Shown here: positions 15,231 through 21,542 of the stretch, piece by piece
Numbering within the stretch: position 1 is the first letter of the stretch
Layout: each line of letters opens with the position of its first letter
IMG/VR virus record: IMGVR_UViG_3300021138_001458
Location: 1 to 53,953 of that record
Reading direction: 5' to 3' (one strand)
DNA: 53,953 nucleotides
DNA from: a virus
Notes under the pieces: generated by a model
Databases searched by the model: none
Told to the model about the DNA's origin: nothing
What the model saw: the letters and a program-made list of their open reading frames with translations, nothing else
Program-made: the position numbers and the translations under genes

Positions 15231-15900
15231 CTTTATTTTTACAGTTTTCAAAATGCCACTGTATCATCTGCGGTTTACCTCCTCTCTGCTTACAGTGTGG
15301 GCACTCTACTATCTCTTTTGGTTTTCCTTTATGTACCTTAGCGTATGTATTACCTATCATGGTTGGTCTAGGAGATCCTTTAATCTTTACGCCAGTCATA
15401 CTATAACAATTATCAAAGTGTAACCTTTTCATATTACTGATACCACCGACCTTGCTACAATGAGGGCACTGCACTCTTTCTTGAGGTCCCACTCTCTTAC
15501 CACGTCTAGATTGTGCTCTTTTTTCAATGGTTTCTTTCGATGGTTTATTTGTACCGTTTTTAATTCTGGTTTGTTGTCTCTTTCTGATAGAATCCTCCGA
15601 CATCTTTCCGCTTTTATCACCAGCCTTTGTTAAGTAGCAATTTAAACCCATCGAACTAGTTGATTGAAATAGCTCTTGATAGTATCTCTCCCAGTAATTT
15701 AACTCCTCTGTTTTACACTCGGTAATTATTTCGAATTTATGTGAATCAACTCCGTATTTTATAAAAGATTTATATAGTATAATTTGAGTTTTACATGCTC
15801 GCATTTTTCTATATTCGTCAAATCTTCGCTGGATGTCGATAGTTTGTCCTATGTATATTTTTCCTGTCGGACTTGTTATTTTATAAATTCCAGTTATCAT
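15208..15900 (-). CDS. GIY-YIG homing endonuclease with two C2HC fingers, 230 aa
   Basis: GIYKITSPTGKIYIGQTIDIQRR is the GIY...YIG catalytic core, with the helix Arg (RRFDEY) and a later Glu/Asn (about residue 75). A basic linker (SIRKRQQTRIKNG) precedes two copies of a CPHC-x8-M-x3-HFxNC zinc finger at about residues 145-166 and 199-220. These probably bind the target DNA. It cuts an intronless allele and spreads by repair copying. The leader (15896-16000) is a conserved structured RNA that buries the ATG. Confidence 0.9.
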   Translation of the reverse strand: MITGIYKITSPTGKIYIGQTIDIQRRFDEYRKMRACKTQIILYKSFIKYGVDSHKFEIITECKTEELNYWERYYQELFQSTSSMGLNCYLTKAGDKSGKMSEDSIRKRQQTRIKNGTNKPSKETIEKRAQSRRGKRVGPQERVQCPHCSKVGGISNMKRLHFDNCYSMTGVKIKGSPRPTMIGNTYAKVHKGKPKEIVECPHCKQRGGKPQMIQWHFENCKNKVGTLENI

Positions 15901-16000
15901 AGTAAATAAAAAAGGCTCTTAGTTTAAAAGAGTACGGCAATACCCAGTTAAACCTTGAGCCAAATATTTTGTTAGCTGTTGCCGCAGCTTTTACTATAAT
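15896..16000 (-). ncRNA. structured leader RNA with kissing loop, copy A
   Basis: Minus strand, 5' to 3'. P1 5' arm ATTATAGTAAA (15990-16000) pairs with TTTACTATGAT (15896-15906), covering the start codon of the GIY-YIG gene. P2 hairpin AGCTG-CGGCAA-CAGCT is at 15974-15989. P3 runs 15914-15961: GGCTC/GAGCC, an AAG/TAA internal loop, GTTTAA/TTAAAC, then GTA-TTGCCG-TAC. Loops CGGCAA and TTGCCG are fully complementary (6 bp). Six T follow P3, so it may also act as a terminator. The same architecture recurs at 28,880 with a compensatory loop change. Confidence 0.75.
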
Positions 16001-16006
16001 AAATAG
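15999..16006 (-). promoter_or_regulatory. late-type promoter element
   Basis: CTATTTAT overlapping the 5' edge of structured RNA copy A. Transcription from it would begin inside or just after the P1 5' arm. Confidence 0.5.
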
Positions 16007-16025
16007 TTGGCAATTAACTCAAAAC

Positions 16026-16505
16026 CTAACTATTATCTACAATTACTAGCCTATCTTTATACGTTTCGTAGATTTTCTGGCACTCCAACTCTATTGGTCT
16101 ATTATCTGCTACCTCGAAAGGTTCTGTATCTCTACCATCCTTTCTTGCTTCATATCGTCTCTTGCGTTCCTCTGTAGGAACCTCTAACCAAACAAGTAGA
16201 GCATCTGGAAAATGCTTTAGAACCTTCTCCACTATACTAAGCTGTCTAATACCATCTACAATGATATCATCACAATGCTCTAGTCCCTCCAACCTATGAA
16301 TATCCGATACTATCGTATTAGCTATCAAACTATCTAAGGACCTAGTGTTTTGTAGATCTGATCTAGTGCCTGGTCCTGTTAGATTTCTAACTATTGCAGA
16401 TACTGAAATTCTACGACCGGTTAGGGGATAGGTTCCTTTCCCACTGCAGATCCTACCAAATAGCAGTATTAGGCTACTCTGTTTCAACTGTTGCTCCATT
16501 TTCAA
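16026..16505 (-). CDS. P-loop nucleotide kinase, dNMP/dephospho-CoA kinase-like, 159 aa
   Basis: Walker A LFGRICSGKGT (about residues 14-24), a central DIIVDGIRQ, a lid-like RKRRYEARKDGRDTEPF, and a C-terminal LVIVDNS as in the dephospho-CoA/adenylate kinase group. The most likely role is phosphorylating a deoxynucleoside monophosphate, as T4 gp1 does; the phage's modified base could be a substrate. The exact acceptor is uncertain. The start may be Met at 16505 or the next Met two codons on; it overlaps the upstream gene by 32 nt. Confidence 0.75.
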   Translation of the reverse strand: MKMEQQLKQSSLILLFGRICSGKGTYPLTGRRISVSAIVRNLTGPGTRSDLQNTRSLDSLIANTIVSDIHRLEGLEHCDDIIVDGIRQLSIVEKVLKHFPDALLVWLEVPTEERKRRYEARKDGRDTEPFEVADNRPIELECQKIYETYKDRLVIVDNS

Positions 16506-16824
16506 GGTCCTCCCACACCGTTACTGACTTACAGTCAAATTGTTTTTGAATATCCTTTGCTATCTTTTCACAGCTCATAGCTCCAAAGTCATGAGCTCTT
16601 TTCTGAGATCTATAATAAAAGGCTCTTAGGTAGTCTAGGATATCTCTCTTAAACATTACAAATTCCACATCTCTATCATCGTGAAATACTTCTTTCTTTG
16701 CCTCAATGTGAAAAACATGTCTGTGTGGATCAGACAAAAAAGCCACTTCCGGAAATACTTCTTTTGCTGCAGGCCAGCAATGTATTCCATCCACTTGTAG
16801 TCTTACTATTATGTAAGTTTTCAT
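16474..16824 (-). CDS. conserved phage hypothetical protein, 116 aa
   Basis: MKTYIIVRLQVDGIHCWPAA, then FLSDPHRHVFHIEAKKEVFHDDRDVEFVMFKRDIL. The LxxxHRHxFxI...VxHDDRDxEFI pattern is a recurrent phage protein with clustered His/Asp that could bind metal. Function unknown. The neighbourhood is nucleotide metabolism. Confidence 0.78.
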   Translation of the reverse strand: MKTYIIVRLQVDGIHCWPAAKEVFPEVAFLSDPHRHVFHIEAKKEVFHDDRDVEFVMFKRDILDYLRAFYYRSQKRAHDFGAMSCEKIAKDIQKQFDCKSVTVWEDLENGATVETE

Positions 16825-16854
16825 AATTATTTATTTTTAGTTAATAAATTAACC

Positions 16855-17118
16855 TTACAAACTTTTTTCGAATTCTCCAACAATTTCATAAAATTCAGGA
16901 GTACCAGGAAAGGCTAGGAAGTTTGGATGCTTCATAGTCCTCTCTAGTATCTTGAGTGTTAGATCTCGGTTTGTGGTATCTATTAAAACTGATTCTAATA
17001 TCATCTCTCCCTCCTTTCCATCTTTTTTCTTGGCAAGGTAAAAGAGAGTTCCAGCTCCTCTATCTTCTATAAAAGTAAAATAGTTATCTGCTGTTGTTAA
17101 TGCTTTACTTAACTTCAT
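16855..17118 (-). CDS. hypothetical protein, 87 aa
   Basis: MKLSKALTTADNYFTFIEDR followed by a beta-rich segment (TLFYLAKKKDG, MILESVLIDTTNRDL) and LAFPGTPEFYEIVGEFEKSL. The start ATG overlaps the stop region of the 44-aa membrane peptide in another frame. No family recognised. Confidence 0.7.
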   Translation of the reverse strand: MKLSKALTTADNYFTFIEDRGAGTLFYLAKKKDGKEGEMILESVLIDTTNRDLTLKILERTMKHPNFLAFPGTPEFYEIVGEFEKSL

Positions 17119-17239
17119 TATCCCAATCTATGTTAAATTGTTCAGGAGGTACACCACCTCTTTTCTTTTTTGCTTTCTGTACTCCAAGTACAAGTACTGC
17201 TACTACTAGTACTACTAATGTTAAAAATGCTACTGTCAT
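17105..17239 (-). CDS. single-span membrane peptide, 44 aa
   Basis: ATG at 17239, TAA at 17105. MTVAFLTLVVLVVAVLVLGV is a near-perfect transmembrane helix, followed by a basic KAKKKRGG stop-transfer and a short acidic tail (PPEQFNIDWDNEVK). It overlaps the 87-aa ORF on its 3' side by 14 nt and runs through the 3' end of the next ORF upstream in another frame. The hydrophobic pattern argues that this is the translated frame here. Confidence 0.7.
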   Translation of the reverse strand: MTVAFLTLVVLVVAVLVLGVQKAKKKRGGVPPEQFNIDWDNEVK

Positions 17240-17405
17240 ATTTGTTTTTATTGTTTAATATTAATTCAGGATGTTCTTCTAATATTCTAGCAATAGCATA
17301 TACTATCTCTTTAGGTCCGAAATGAGTTTTCCATTCATATTCATCTGCTACTTTATCTACCCATTCCATGTAGAGCTTATATAGCTCTGTTTTATCTATT
17401 GTCAT
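17142..17405 (-). CDS. conserved phage protein, C-terminus likely frame-extended, 87 aa
   Basis: The first 50 or so residues (TELYKLYMEWVDKVADEYEW, KTHFGPKEIVYAIARILEEHPELI) match a small helical phage protein that normally ends about there. Beyond residue 52 the frame turns into low-complexity Ser/Thr/Cys (ISSTSSSSTCTWSTES) and overlaps the 44-aa membrane peptide by 98 nt. The normal stop may have been lost by an indel, giving a nonsense tail. The N-terminal part is probably still functional. Confidence 0.7.
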   Translation of the reverse strand: MTIDKTELYKLYMEWVDKVADEYEWKTHFGPKEIVYAIARILEEHPELILNNKNKYDSSIFNISSTSSSSTCTWSTESKKEKRWCTS

Positions 17406-17476
17406 ACTATACGTTTAAGGTCTTATAAATTATAGGAATATACACTATCCGGTAAATAATACTTGCTATCATAATT

Positions 17477-17507
17477 TAAAGATATGTTATTTATTTCGAT
17501 TTTCCAA
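17477..17507 (-). promoter_or_regulatory. Bacteroidetes-type promoter
   Basis: TTTG, 20 nt, TATCTTTA. It lies just past the stop of the GIY-YIG gene at 17527 and drives the small ORFs below. The 120-nt gap 17406-17526 holds this promoter and a doubtful 21-codon frame, nothing else clear. Confidence 0.7.
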
Positions 17508-17526
17508 ATATTCGTAAGGGTTGACC

Positions 17527-18384
17527 TCAAAGAAATTTCCAGATAAACCCGTAGGCAGTTTTTTGTTTACCAGCGCAGCAATTGCTGATATTACCTTTGA
17601 TTCTATGAGAGGACTTATTAAATGCTATCTCAGCATCCTTAACACTTCTGTATGATCGTACTAAGTCTCCGGTAACTTTATCATACTGCCCGACCGGTTT
17701 TTTGACTTTTTCAGATGCTTTTTTTCTTCCTTCTGTAATATTTGCTTTTTTCTTTTCAGCTTTGGTTTCGTACATTTCTAAATCAGAGATACGCTCCTCT
17801 TTGTACTTCCACAAAAACCCTCCTGCTTTTTTCTGATATCCTCTTAAAACTCCGGCTATATTATTTATTCCTGTGTTTTTAAAGGCTTCTTGAATCGAAT
17901 AGTACTCCTGTACTGTTCTACTAGTTTCCGGATCTACTTGTAGCACTGCTCTTGCTCGTTTCATTCTTGTATCTTTACTTACAGTTTTACCTGTGTGTAC
18001 CTGTCTTATTTTAGCTATCTGCTCTACAGTGTGGTAGCTTTTGCCTTTGCGTGCTGATGACTGCTTATTACGTGTATCTAACGTAGTTACATAACCTACC
18101 CTTTGATCAGTCACGTACTTGCGAATGTTGTACTCAGGTTGATGAGTATCTATATAATACTGCTCTCTTTCTAAGAGTTCGCTTATAGTTACAAGTTCCA
18201 GTACTTCAAAAATAAACACATCCTTACCGTATTTACAGTATGCATTTTGTAGTATAGGACTATGATGCTTACCATTCCTTAAAGATCTCCAGTGCTCCAG
18301 CTCTCTACTTCTTAGGTTTCTAGTACTTCCTATATAAACCTTATTATTACATAAATCTCTAATTTGGTATATTCCAGATTTCAT
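17527..18384 (-). CDS. GIY-YIG homing endonuclease with NUMOD-type tail, 285 aa
   Basis: SGIYQIRDLCNNKVYIGSTRNLRSRELEHW carries GIY and YIG with the catalytic Arg; EREQYYIDTHQPEYN supplies the Glu and Asn of the family. The C-terminal half contains repeated DNA-binding modules (SKDTRMKRARAVLQVDPETS, IQEAFKNTGINNIAGVLRGY, KPVGQYDKVTGDLVRSYRSV...) of the NUMOD1/IENR type: 'constant-plus-helix-turn-helix' units ending GFLWKYK and GFIWKFL. It sits between queE and a promoter, inside the deazaguanine region. Confidence 0.92.
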   Translation of the reverse strand: MKSGIYQIRDLCNNKVYIGSTRNLRSRELEHWRSLRNGKHHSPILQNAYCKYGKDVFIFEVLELVTISELLEREQYYIDTHQPEYNIRKYVTDQRVGYVTTLDTRNKQSSARKGKSYHTVEQIAKIRQVHTGKTVSKDTRMKRARAVLQVDPETSRTVQEYYSIQEAFKNTGINNIAGVLRGYQKKAGGFLWKYKEERISDLEMYETKAEKKKANITEGRKKASEKVKKPVGQYDKVTGDLVRSYRSVKDAEIAFNKSSHRIKGNISNCCAGKQKTAYGFIWKFL

Positions 18385-18418
18385 ACTCCACTATTTGATT
18401 ATAAATAGTTGGAATTAC
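18367..18418 (-). promoter_or_regulatory. possible start-codon occluding hairpins upstream of GIY-YIG gene
   Basis: A 7-bp inverted repeat ACTATTT/AAATAGT (18390-18409) overlaps the late element. A second, imperfect pairing links 18410-18418 with 18367-18376 inside the first codons (six pairs, a bulge, three pairs). Weaker than the arms at 19,862 and 23,377. Confidence 0.35.
18401..18408 (-). promoter_or_regulatory. late-type promoter element
   Basis: CTATTTAT, 16 nt before the GIY-YIG ATG at 18384. Confidence 0.5.
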
Positions 18419-18424
18419 GAAAAG

Positions 18425-19183
18425 TTACACGGCAGTAGCCCTATCCCAAATAGTTACATGTAATCTATCAGTGAACCTAACTCCTTCCTTTATAGCTAAA
18501 TCAGCGGCTAATTCTCTAGTTTTACTCAACTCCTCCTGAGTTTGACCTTCCGGCATAATAACAATTTTATCTTTGCTGATAAATCCAGGCTGTATAAATG
18601 TTTCGTAGATTTCGTTCCAATCTTCTTTGCTGTTAACAACAAACTTAAAAATGGAGTTAGGCAAGCTTCCCATATACGTAAGTGTGAGCGGTTTAATTCT
18701 TACTCTCTCTTTCATTCCTGAGTTATCTAATTTCGGGCTATTGTTCCACCAGTCTACCAAATCTACAAAATCAGTTGATGGCATTAACACTGCTTCGTTC
18801 TCTACTTCAACGTATGGTTTGAAACCATATTTAGCTACAAACGCTTTTAAGAAAGCTATACACTCTTTCTCTTGCTTTAGAGGTGACCCACCTGTTAATA
18901 TTAAATGTTGACCTGACTTGAATCTCTCTACTAAATTGATTGATTCGAACAATTCAAAAACTTCATCGAAGGAGTATTCGTTACCTTCTGGCCATACGTC
19001 TATGGTATCGCACCATACACATTTTAAGGTACATCCCTGCAATCTTATAAATGTAGAGATAACCCCTGCATGTGGTCCTTCTCCTTGTATGGTATCTGAA
19101 AACATTTCAGATATTGCTAACTTGTTTTCACCTTCTACTTTCTTAGTAAAGGTGGGTTTTTGCTGTATTAATGTAACTGGCAT
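18425..19183 (-). CDS. queE: 7-carboxy-7-deazaguanine synthase (QueE), 252 aa
   Basis: Radical SAM enzyme: CTLKCVWCDT gives the 4Fe-4S cysteines 51, 55 and 58; DTIQGEGPHAG (30-40) is the QueE substrate loop; LTGGSPLKQ corresponds to the GGE-like SAM region. It rearranges 6-carboxy-tetrahydropterin (from QueD) to CDG. Length is close to the family (about 210-250 aa). The start overlaps the upstream endonuclease gene by 16 nt. Confidence 0.93.
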   Translation of the reverse strand: MPVTLIQQKPTFTKKVEGENKLAISEMFSDTIQGEGPHAGVISTFIRLQGCTLKCVWCDTIDVWPEGNEYSFDEVFELFESINLVERFKSGQHLILTGGSPLKQEKECIAFLKAFVAKYGFKPYVEVENEAVLMPSTDFVDLVDWWNNSPKLDNSGMKERVRIKPLTLTYMGSLPNSIFKFVVNSKEDWNEIYETFIQPGFISKDKIVIMPEGQTQEELSKTRELAADLAIKEGVRFTDRLHVTIWDRATAV

Positions 19184-19878
19184 GCGTTATTAATGTTTAA
19201 ATTTAATTTAATGAATTCCTCTTGAACTTCCAACTGATTTTTTGCATTGAAAGAGTACCTGAAGACTTTCCAACCTTGTGATCGTAGGTACTCATCTCGT
19301 TTAGCGTCTCTTTCAATAGCGTCTGGAAAGGAGTGCCAGTAGAATCCATCGTACTCAAAATCAAGTTTTAACTCTGGTACTGCTACGTCTAAATAATAAG
19401 TCTTACCTGGAGCTTTTATCTCGTATTCAATAACTGCAGTTGGAAATATATCTCTTATCTTTTCAAACAATAGTAACTGTCCTCTACTTATATTATTTCC
19501 TGTAAAAAACTTTCTAGGATTATCCTCCTTCCAAAATTTACTAGCTTTAGCTCTTTTCTTTGCAGCTACTTCCGGATCCATAAAATCCTCATACTTACGT
19601 CCTTTTAACGGGCTTACTTTTCCCTTGGTGGACCTACCTCCTTCTTTTTTCCCTTCTGCTTGATTTTCGATCGCTTTCTGCAAATCCTCGACTGTTCCAT
19701 GATCTTTAGTAAGCTGTTTTGCAGTTGGATAAGAGCAGAGAATTAAACCTTCGTCTTGCATTTTCTTAAAAGTCACTCCTTTCCAGATTAACGGTCTAAT
19801 TACAGTTTCGTAGTAAGCAACTCTTTGCTCTCCCATATAGTTTAACCTTCTCCAGTCCATTTTTTGAGTAAATTTCAT
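19168..19878 (-). CDS. Vsr-like (EDxHD/PD-(D/E)XK) homing endonuclease, 236 aa
   Basis: The C-terminal domain reads YYLDVAVPELKLDFEYDGFY, then WHSFPDAIERDAKRDEYL, then GWKVFRYSF. This is the very-short-patch-repair nuclease pattern: acidic residues on the strand, D-G-x2-WH, RDxxRDxxL, GWxVxR. The N-terminal 110 residues are basic with a likely helix-turn-helix (TFKKMQDEGLILCSYPTAKQ). Free-standing endonucleases of this kind are known homing genes in phages. It lies between queE and a small ORF, with its own late element and a start-occluding arm. Confidence 0.82.
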   Translation of the reverse strand: MKFTQKMDWRRLNYMGEQRVAYYETVIRPLIWKGVTFKKMQDEGLILCSYPTAKQLTKDHGTVEDLQKAIENQAEGKKEGGRSTKGKVSPLKGRKYEDFMDPEVAAKKRAKASKFWKEDNPRKFFTGNNISRGQLLLFEKIRDIFPTAVIEYEIKAPGKTYYLDVAVPELKLDFEYDGFYWHSFPDAIERDAKRDEYLRSQGWKVFRYSFNAKNQLEVQEEFIKLNLNINNACQLH

Positions 19879-19919
19879 ATCACTTTATTTATAATAAATA
19901 GTATCATTTTTACTCAAAA
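19862..19919 (-). promoter_or_regulatory. 11-bp long-range pairing across the endonuclease start
   Basis: TTTTGAGTAAA (19909-19919 on the minus strand) is perfectly complementary to TTTACTCAAAA (19862-19872), which covers codons 3-6 of the endonuclease. The late element at 19894 lies between the arms, so only read-through transcripts contain both. Confidence 0.6.
19894..19901 (-). promoter_or_regulatory. late-type promoter element
   Basis: CTATTTAT, 15 nt before the endonuclease ATG at 19878. Confidence 0.5.
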
Positions 19920-19955
19920 CACCACTTACAAGCTATAGAAATACTATTTTACTCA

Positions 19956-20162
19956 TTACTTTTGCTTTTTACGTTTTAATTGCTTTTCAGCAACTGTGGT
20001 TTCTTCTACTACAGCGGGTGCTGTTACTTCTACTGTTACTCTAGTAGCCTTTTTCCATTCACTCTTAGACACATAATTCCATTTAGAACCTACCATTTGA
20101 AAGGCCTCTACATCGGTTACTCTCTTTATAGTACCGTCTGCTTTACTCTTAATACACTTCAT
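19956..20162 (-). CDS. small basic hypothetical protein, 68 aa
   Basis: MKCIKSKADGTIKRVTDVEA, FQMVGSKWNYVSKSEWKKATR, then a Val/Thr/Pro stretch and a Lys/Arg-rich end (KQLKRKKQK). The IxRVxDxEAxxxVxxGxxxYVxKSEWK pattern is seen in many phages. The basic tail suggests nucleic-acid contact. Function unknown. Confidence 0.78.
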   Translation of the reverse strand: MKCIKSKADGTIKRVTDVEAFQMVGSKWNYVSKSEWKKATRVTVEVTAPAVVEETTVAEKQLKRKKQK

Positions 20163-20186
20163 AGTTTACCTCCATGTTTTAAATTA

Positions 20187-20459
20187 TTATTTACTTGCTG
20201 TTGCTCTCTTAGCTGCTATTTTAGCTTCATACCATTTAGTATCTGCCTCAATTGCTGCTCTGTTCTGATTATCGTTGAAGAATACTTCTAGGAACGGTCT
20301 GCGATAGAGATTTACGGTTCCTTTGTAGGTTTTTACTTCTACTTGCCTTGTCTGTATTGGCTCTTTTCTAATTGTAGCATATTTAGCTACTACAAAGCCT
20401 AAGGCTGGTCCTGCTGCACGACCTAGGTGGTCGTATAAAGAATAAAATTTGTCTTCCAT
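20187..20459 (-). CDS. conserved phage hypothetical protein, 90 aa
   Basis: EDKFYSLYDHLGRAAGPALG, then VEVKTYKGTVNLYRRPFLEVFF and an Ala/Lys-rich C-terminus. The FYSLYDHLGxAAG...YKGxVxLY pattern recurs in large phages next to queuosine genes or small orphans. No function known. Confidence 0.75.
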   Translation of the reverse strand: MEDKFYSLYDHLGRAAGPALGFVVAKYATIRKEPIQTRQVEVKTYKGTVNLYRRPFLEVFFNDNQNRAAIEADTKWYEAKIAAKRATASK

Positions 20460-20478
20460 AACGTATTATTTGCTTTTA

Positions 20479-21039
20479 TTAGTTTACTAATTTACGATCA
20501 TCATATTCAAAAATACCCTTATCTAAGGCGTACTGATTGACTTCTTTATGCCTTTCCTTGAACCAGTTAGCAGTTTCTACTGTAGAAATAGATTCTTGAC
20601 TGCATACTGTAGAGCAGTTCGGAGTTTCGTAGATGATCACTCTGTGGATACTCAAGTTCTTGTAGGGAGCAAATAGAACTTGCATTGCAAGAAACACCTC
20701 CTTAGCAATATTTTCTACTGATGGATTGCAGTACTCTCCAGCTCCGTTTAAAGACATTAGCCAATACTTGCTACCGTAGTTCTTGGTTGTTTGTATTAAC
20801 TCCATGTCTTTTGGATTAAGTAACATACCGTGATCCAGTACATCATCTATCCATTGACAGCCTACTCTCTTGATTTCCTTGAAGTCGATAGCATAGCCAA
20901 TTTCTTCCATTTCGTTAAATTCAAACTCCAGCTCATAGAGGTAAGTGTGTCCGTGTATATTGAAACACTTCATCCTCTCATTCATAACTCTGTGTCCTGA
21001 GTCAAAGGTTCCCTTACGGGTTACATACTGTTTTTTCAT
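20479..21039 (-). CDS. queD: 6-carboxy-5,6,7,8-tetrahydropterin synthase (QueD), 186 aa
   Basis: Zinc ligands His16 (FDSGHRV) and His29/His31 (CFNIHGHTY) plus catalytic Cys25 and the later DHGMLL and YETPNCS (substrate Glu). It converts dihydroneopterin triphosphate (from FolE2) to carboxy-tetrahydropterin for QueE. Longer than bacterial QueD (about 120 aa) through an insert around residues 78-105, as in several phage versions. Confidence 0.93.
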   Translation of the reverse strand: MKKQYVTRKGTFDSGHRVMNERMKCFNIHGHTYLYELEFEFNEMEEIGYAIDFKEIKRVGCQWIDDVLDHGMLLNPKDMELIQTTKNYGSKYWLMSLNGAGEYCNPSVENIAKEVFLAMQVLFAPYKNLSIHRVIIYETPNCSTVCSQESISTVETANWFKERHKEVNQYALDKGIFEYDDRKLVN

Positions 21040-21042
21040 ATG

Positions 21043-21315
21043 CTATTTATTGCTTAATTTTGCTTGTGCTCTTTGTCTAACTAATAAACCTAGTTCTGCA
21101 TCATTAGGATGTGCATCAATTTCAAATAAATGTACTGGTAGGAATTCTTCGAAACTGTTCCAGAAGGCTTTTGCTGCTTCTTCTAGGGTAGCTCCGTCTT
21201 TTAGTTCAAGAATATTACCATCCTCTCCTACTTTTAGGAGAATATCACCTTCTGGTGTTCCTATTGCAAATAGGTAGTTATCTACTGCTTCTTGTGTTTG
21301 TTTAGCTTTTGCCAT
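21043..21315 (-). CDS. acidic hypothetical protein, 90 aa
   Basis: MAKAKQTQEAVDNYLFAIGT, then GDILLKVGEDGNILELKDGATLEEAAKAFW and HPNDAELGLLVRQRAQAKL. A small alpha/beta phage protein, first gene after the promoter at 21339-21369 and 3 nt before queD. Not assigned. Confidence 0.75.
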   Translation of the reverse strand: MAKAKQTQEAVDNYLFAIGTPEGDILLKVGEDGNILELKDGATLEEAAKAFWNSFEEFLPVHLFEIDAHPNDAELGLLVRQRAQAKLSNK

Positions 21316-21338
21316 AATTAATTACTGTTTTATTTCTA

Positions 21339-21369
21339 TAATATTAAGACTCTTTTTCCAATCTAGCAA
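21339..21369 (-). promoter_or_regulatory. Bacteroidetes-type promoter
   Basis: TTG, 20 nt, TAATATTA. It overlaps the end of the DUF5522-like gene and starts the queD transcript. Confidence 0.65.
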
Positions 21370-21538
21370 CTTTATTTTCTAAAATAGTGTTATTTTTAAT
21401 TGCTCTTGGTTCATATGGACAATGACGACATCCATTACCACAACAGAATCCTCTTTCAGAAAGGTAAAGGGTAGTAAAAACTACCCTCCCTTCTTCTAAA
21501 TAATAATGTACTCCTTGTATAAAATCTCTCTTATCCAC
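21344..21538 (-). CDS. DUF5522-like cysteine-rich protein, 64 aa
   Basis: GVHYYLEEGRVVFTTLYLSE, then RGFCCGNGCRHCPYEP. The YxExGxxVxTxxYLxxRGxCCGxGCRHCPY signature is that of DUF5522, a small domain common in Bacteroidetes, with four or five Cys that likely bind a metal. Its presence supports the host assignment. It follows the ribonucleotide reductase C-half by 4 nt, so may serve redox or metal handling. Confidence 0.85.
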   Translation of the reverse strand: MDKRDFIQGVHYYLEEGRVVFTTLYLSERGFCCGNGCRHCPYEPRAIKNNTILENKVARLEKES

Positions 21539-21542
21539 TGCT

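Noticed and set aside
15429-15620. 63-codon minus-strand frame inside the GIY-YIG gene
   Set aside because: Shadow of the endonuclease in another frame.
17417-17482. 21-codon hydrophobic ORF after the promoter at 17477
   Set aside because: Too short, and no conservation or coupling evidence.
17495-17600. Open frame ending FEVNPYEYLENRNK after the GIY-YIG gene, possible displaced exon
   Set aside because: No start codon and no homology recognised; it runs through a promoter.
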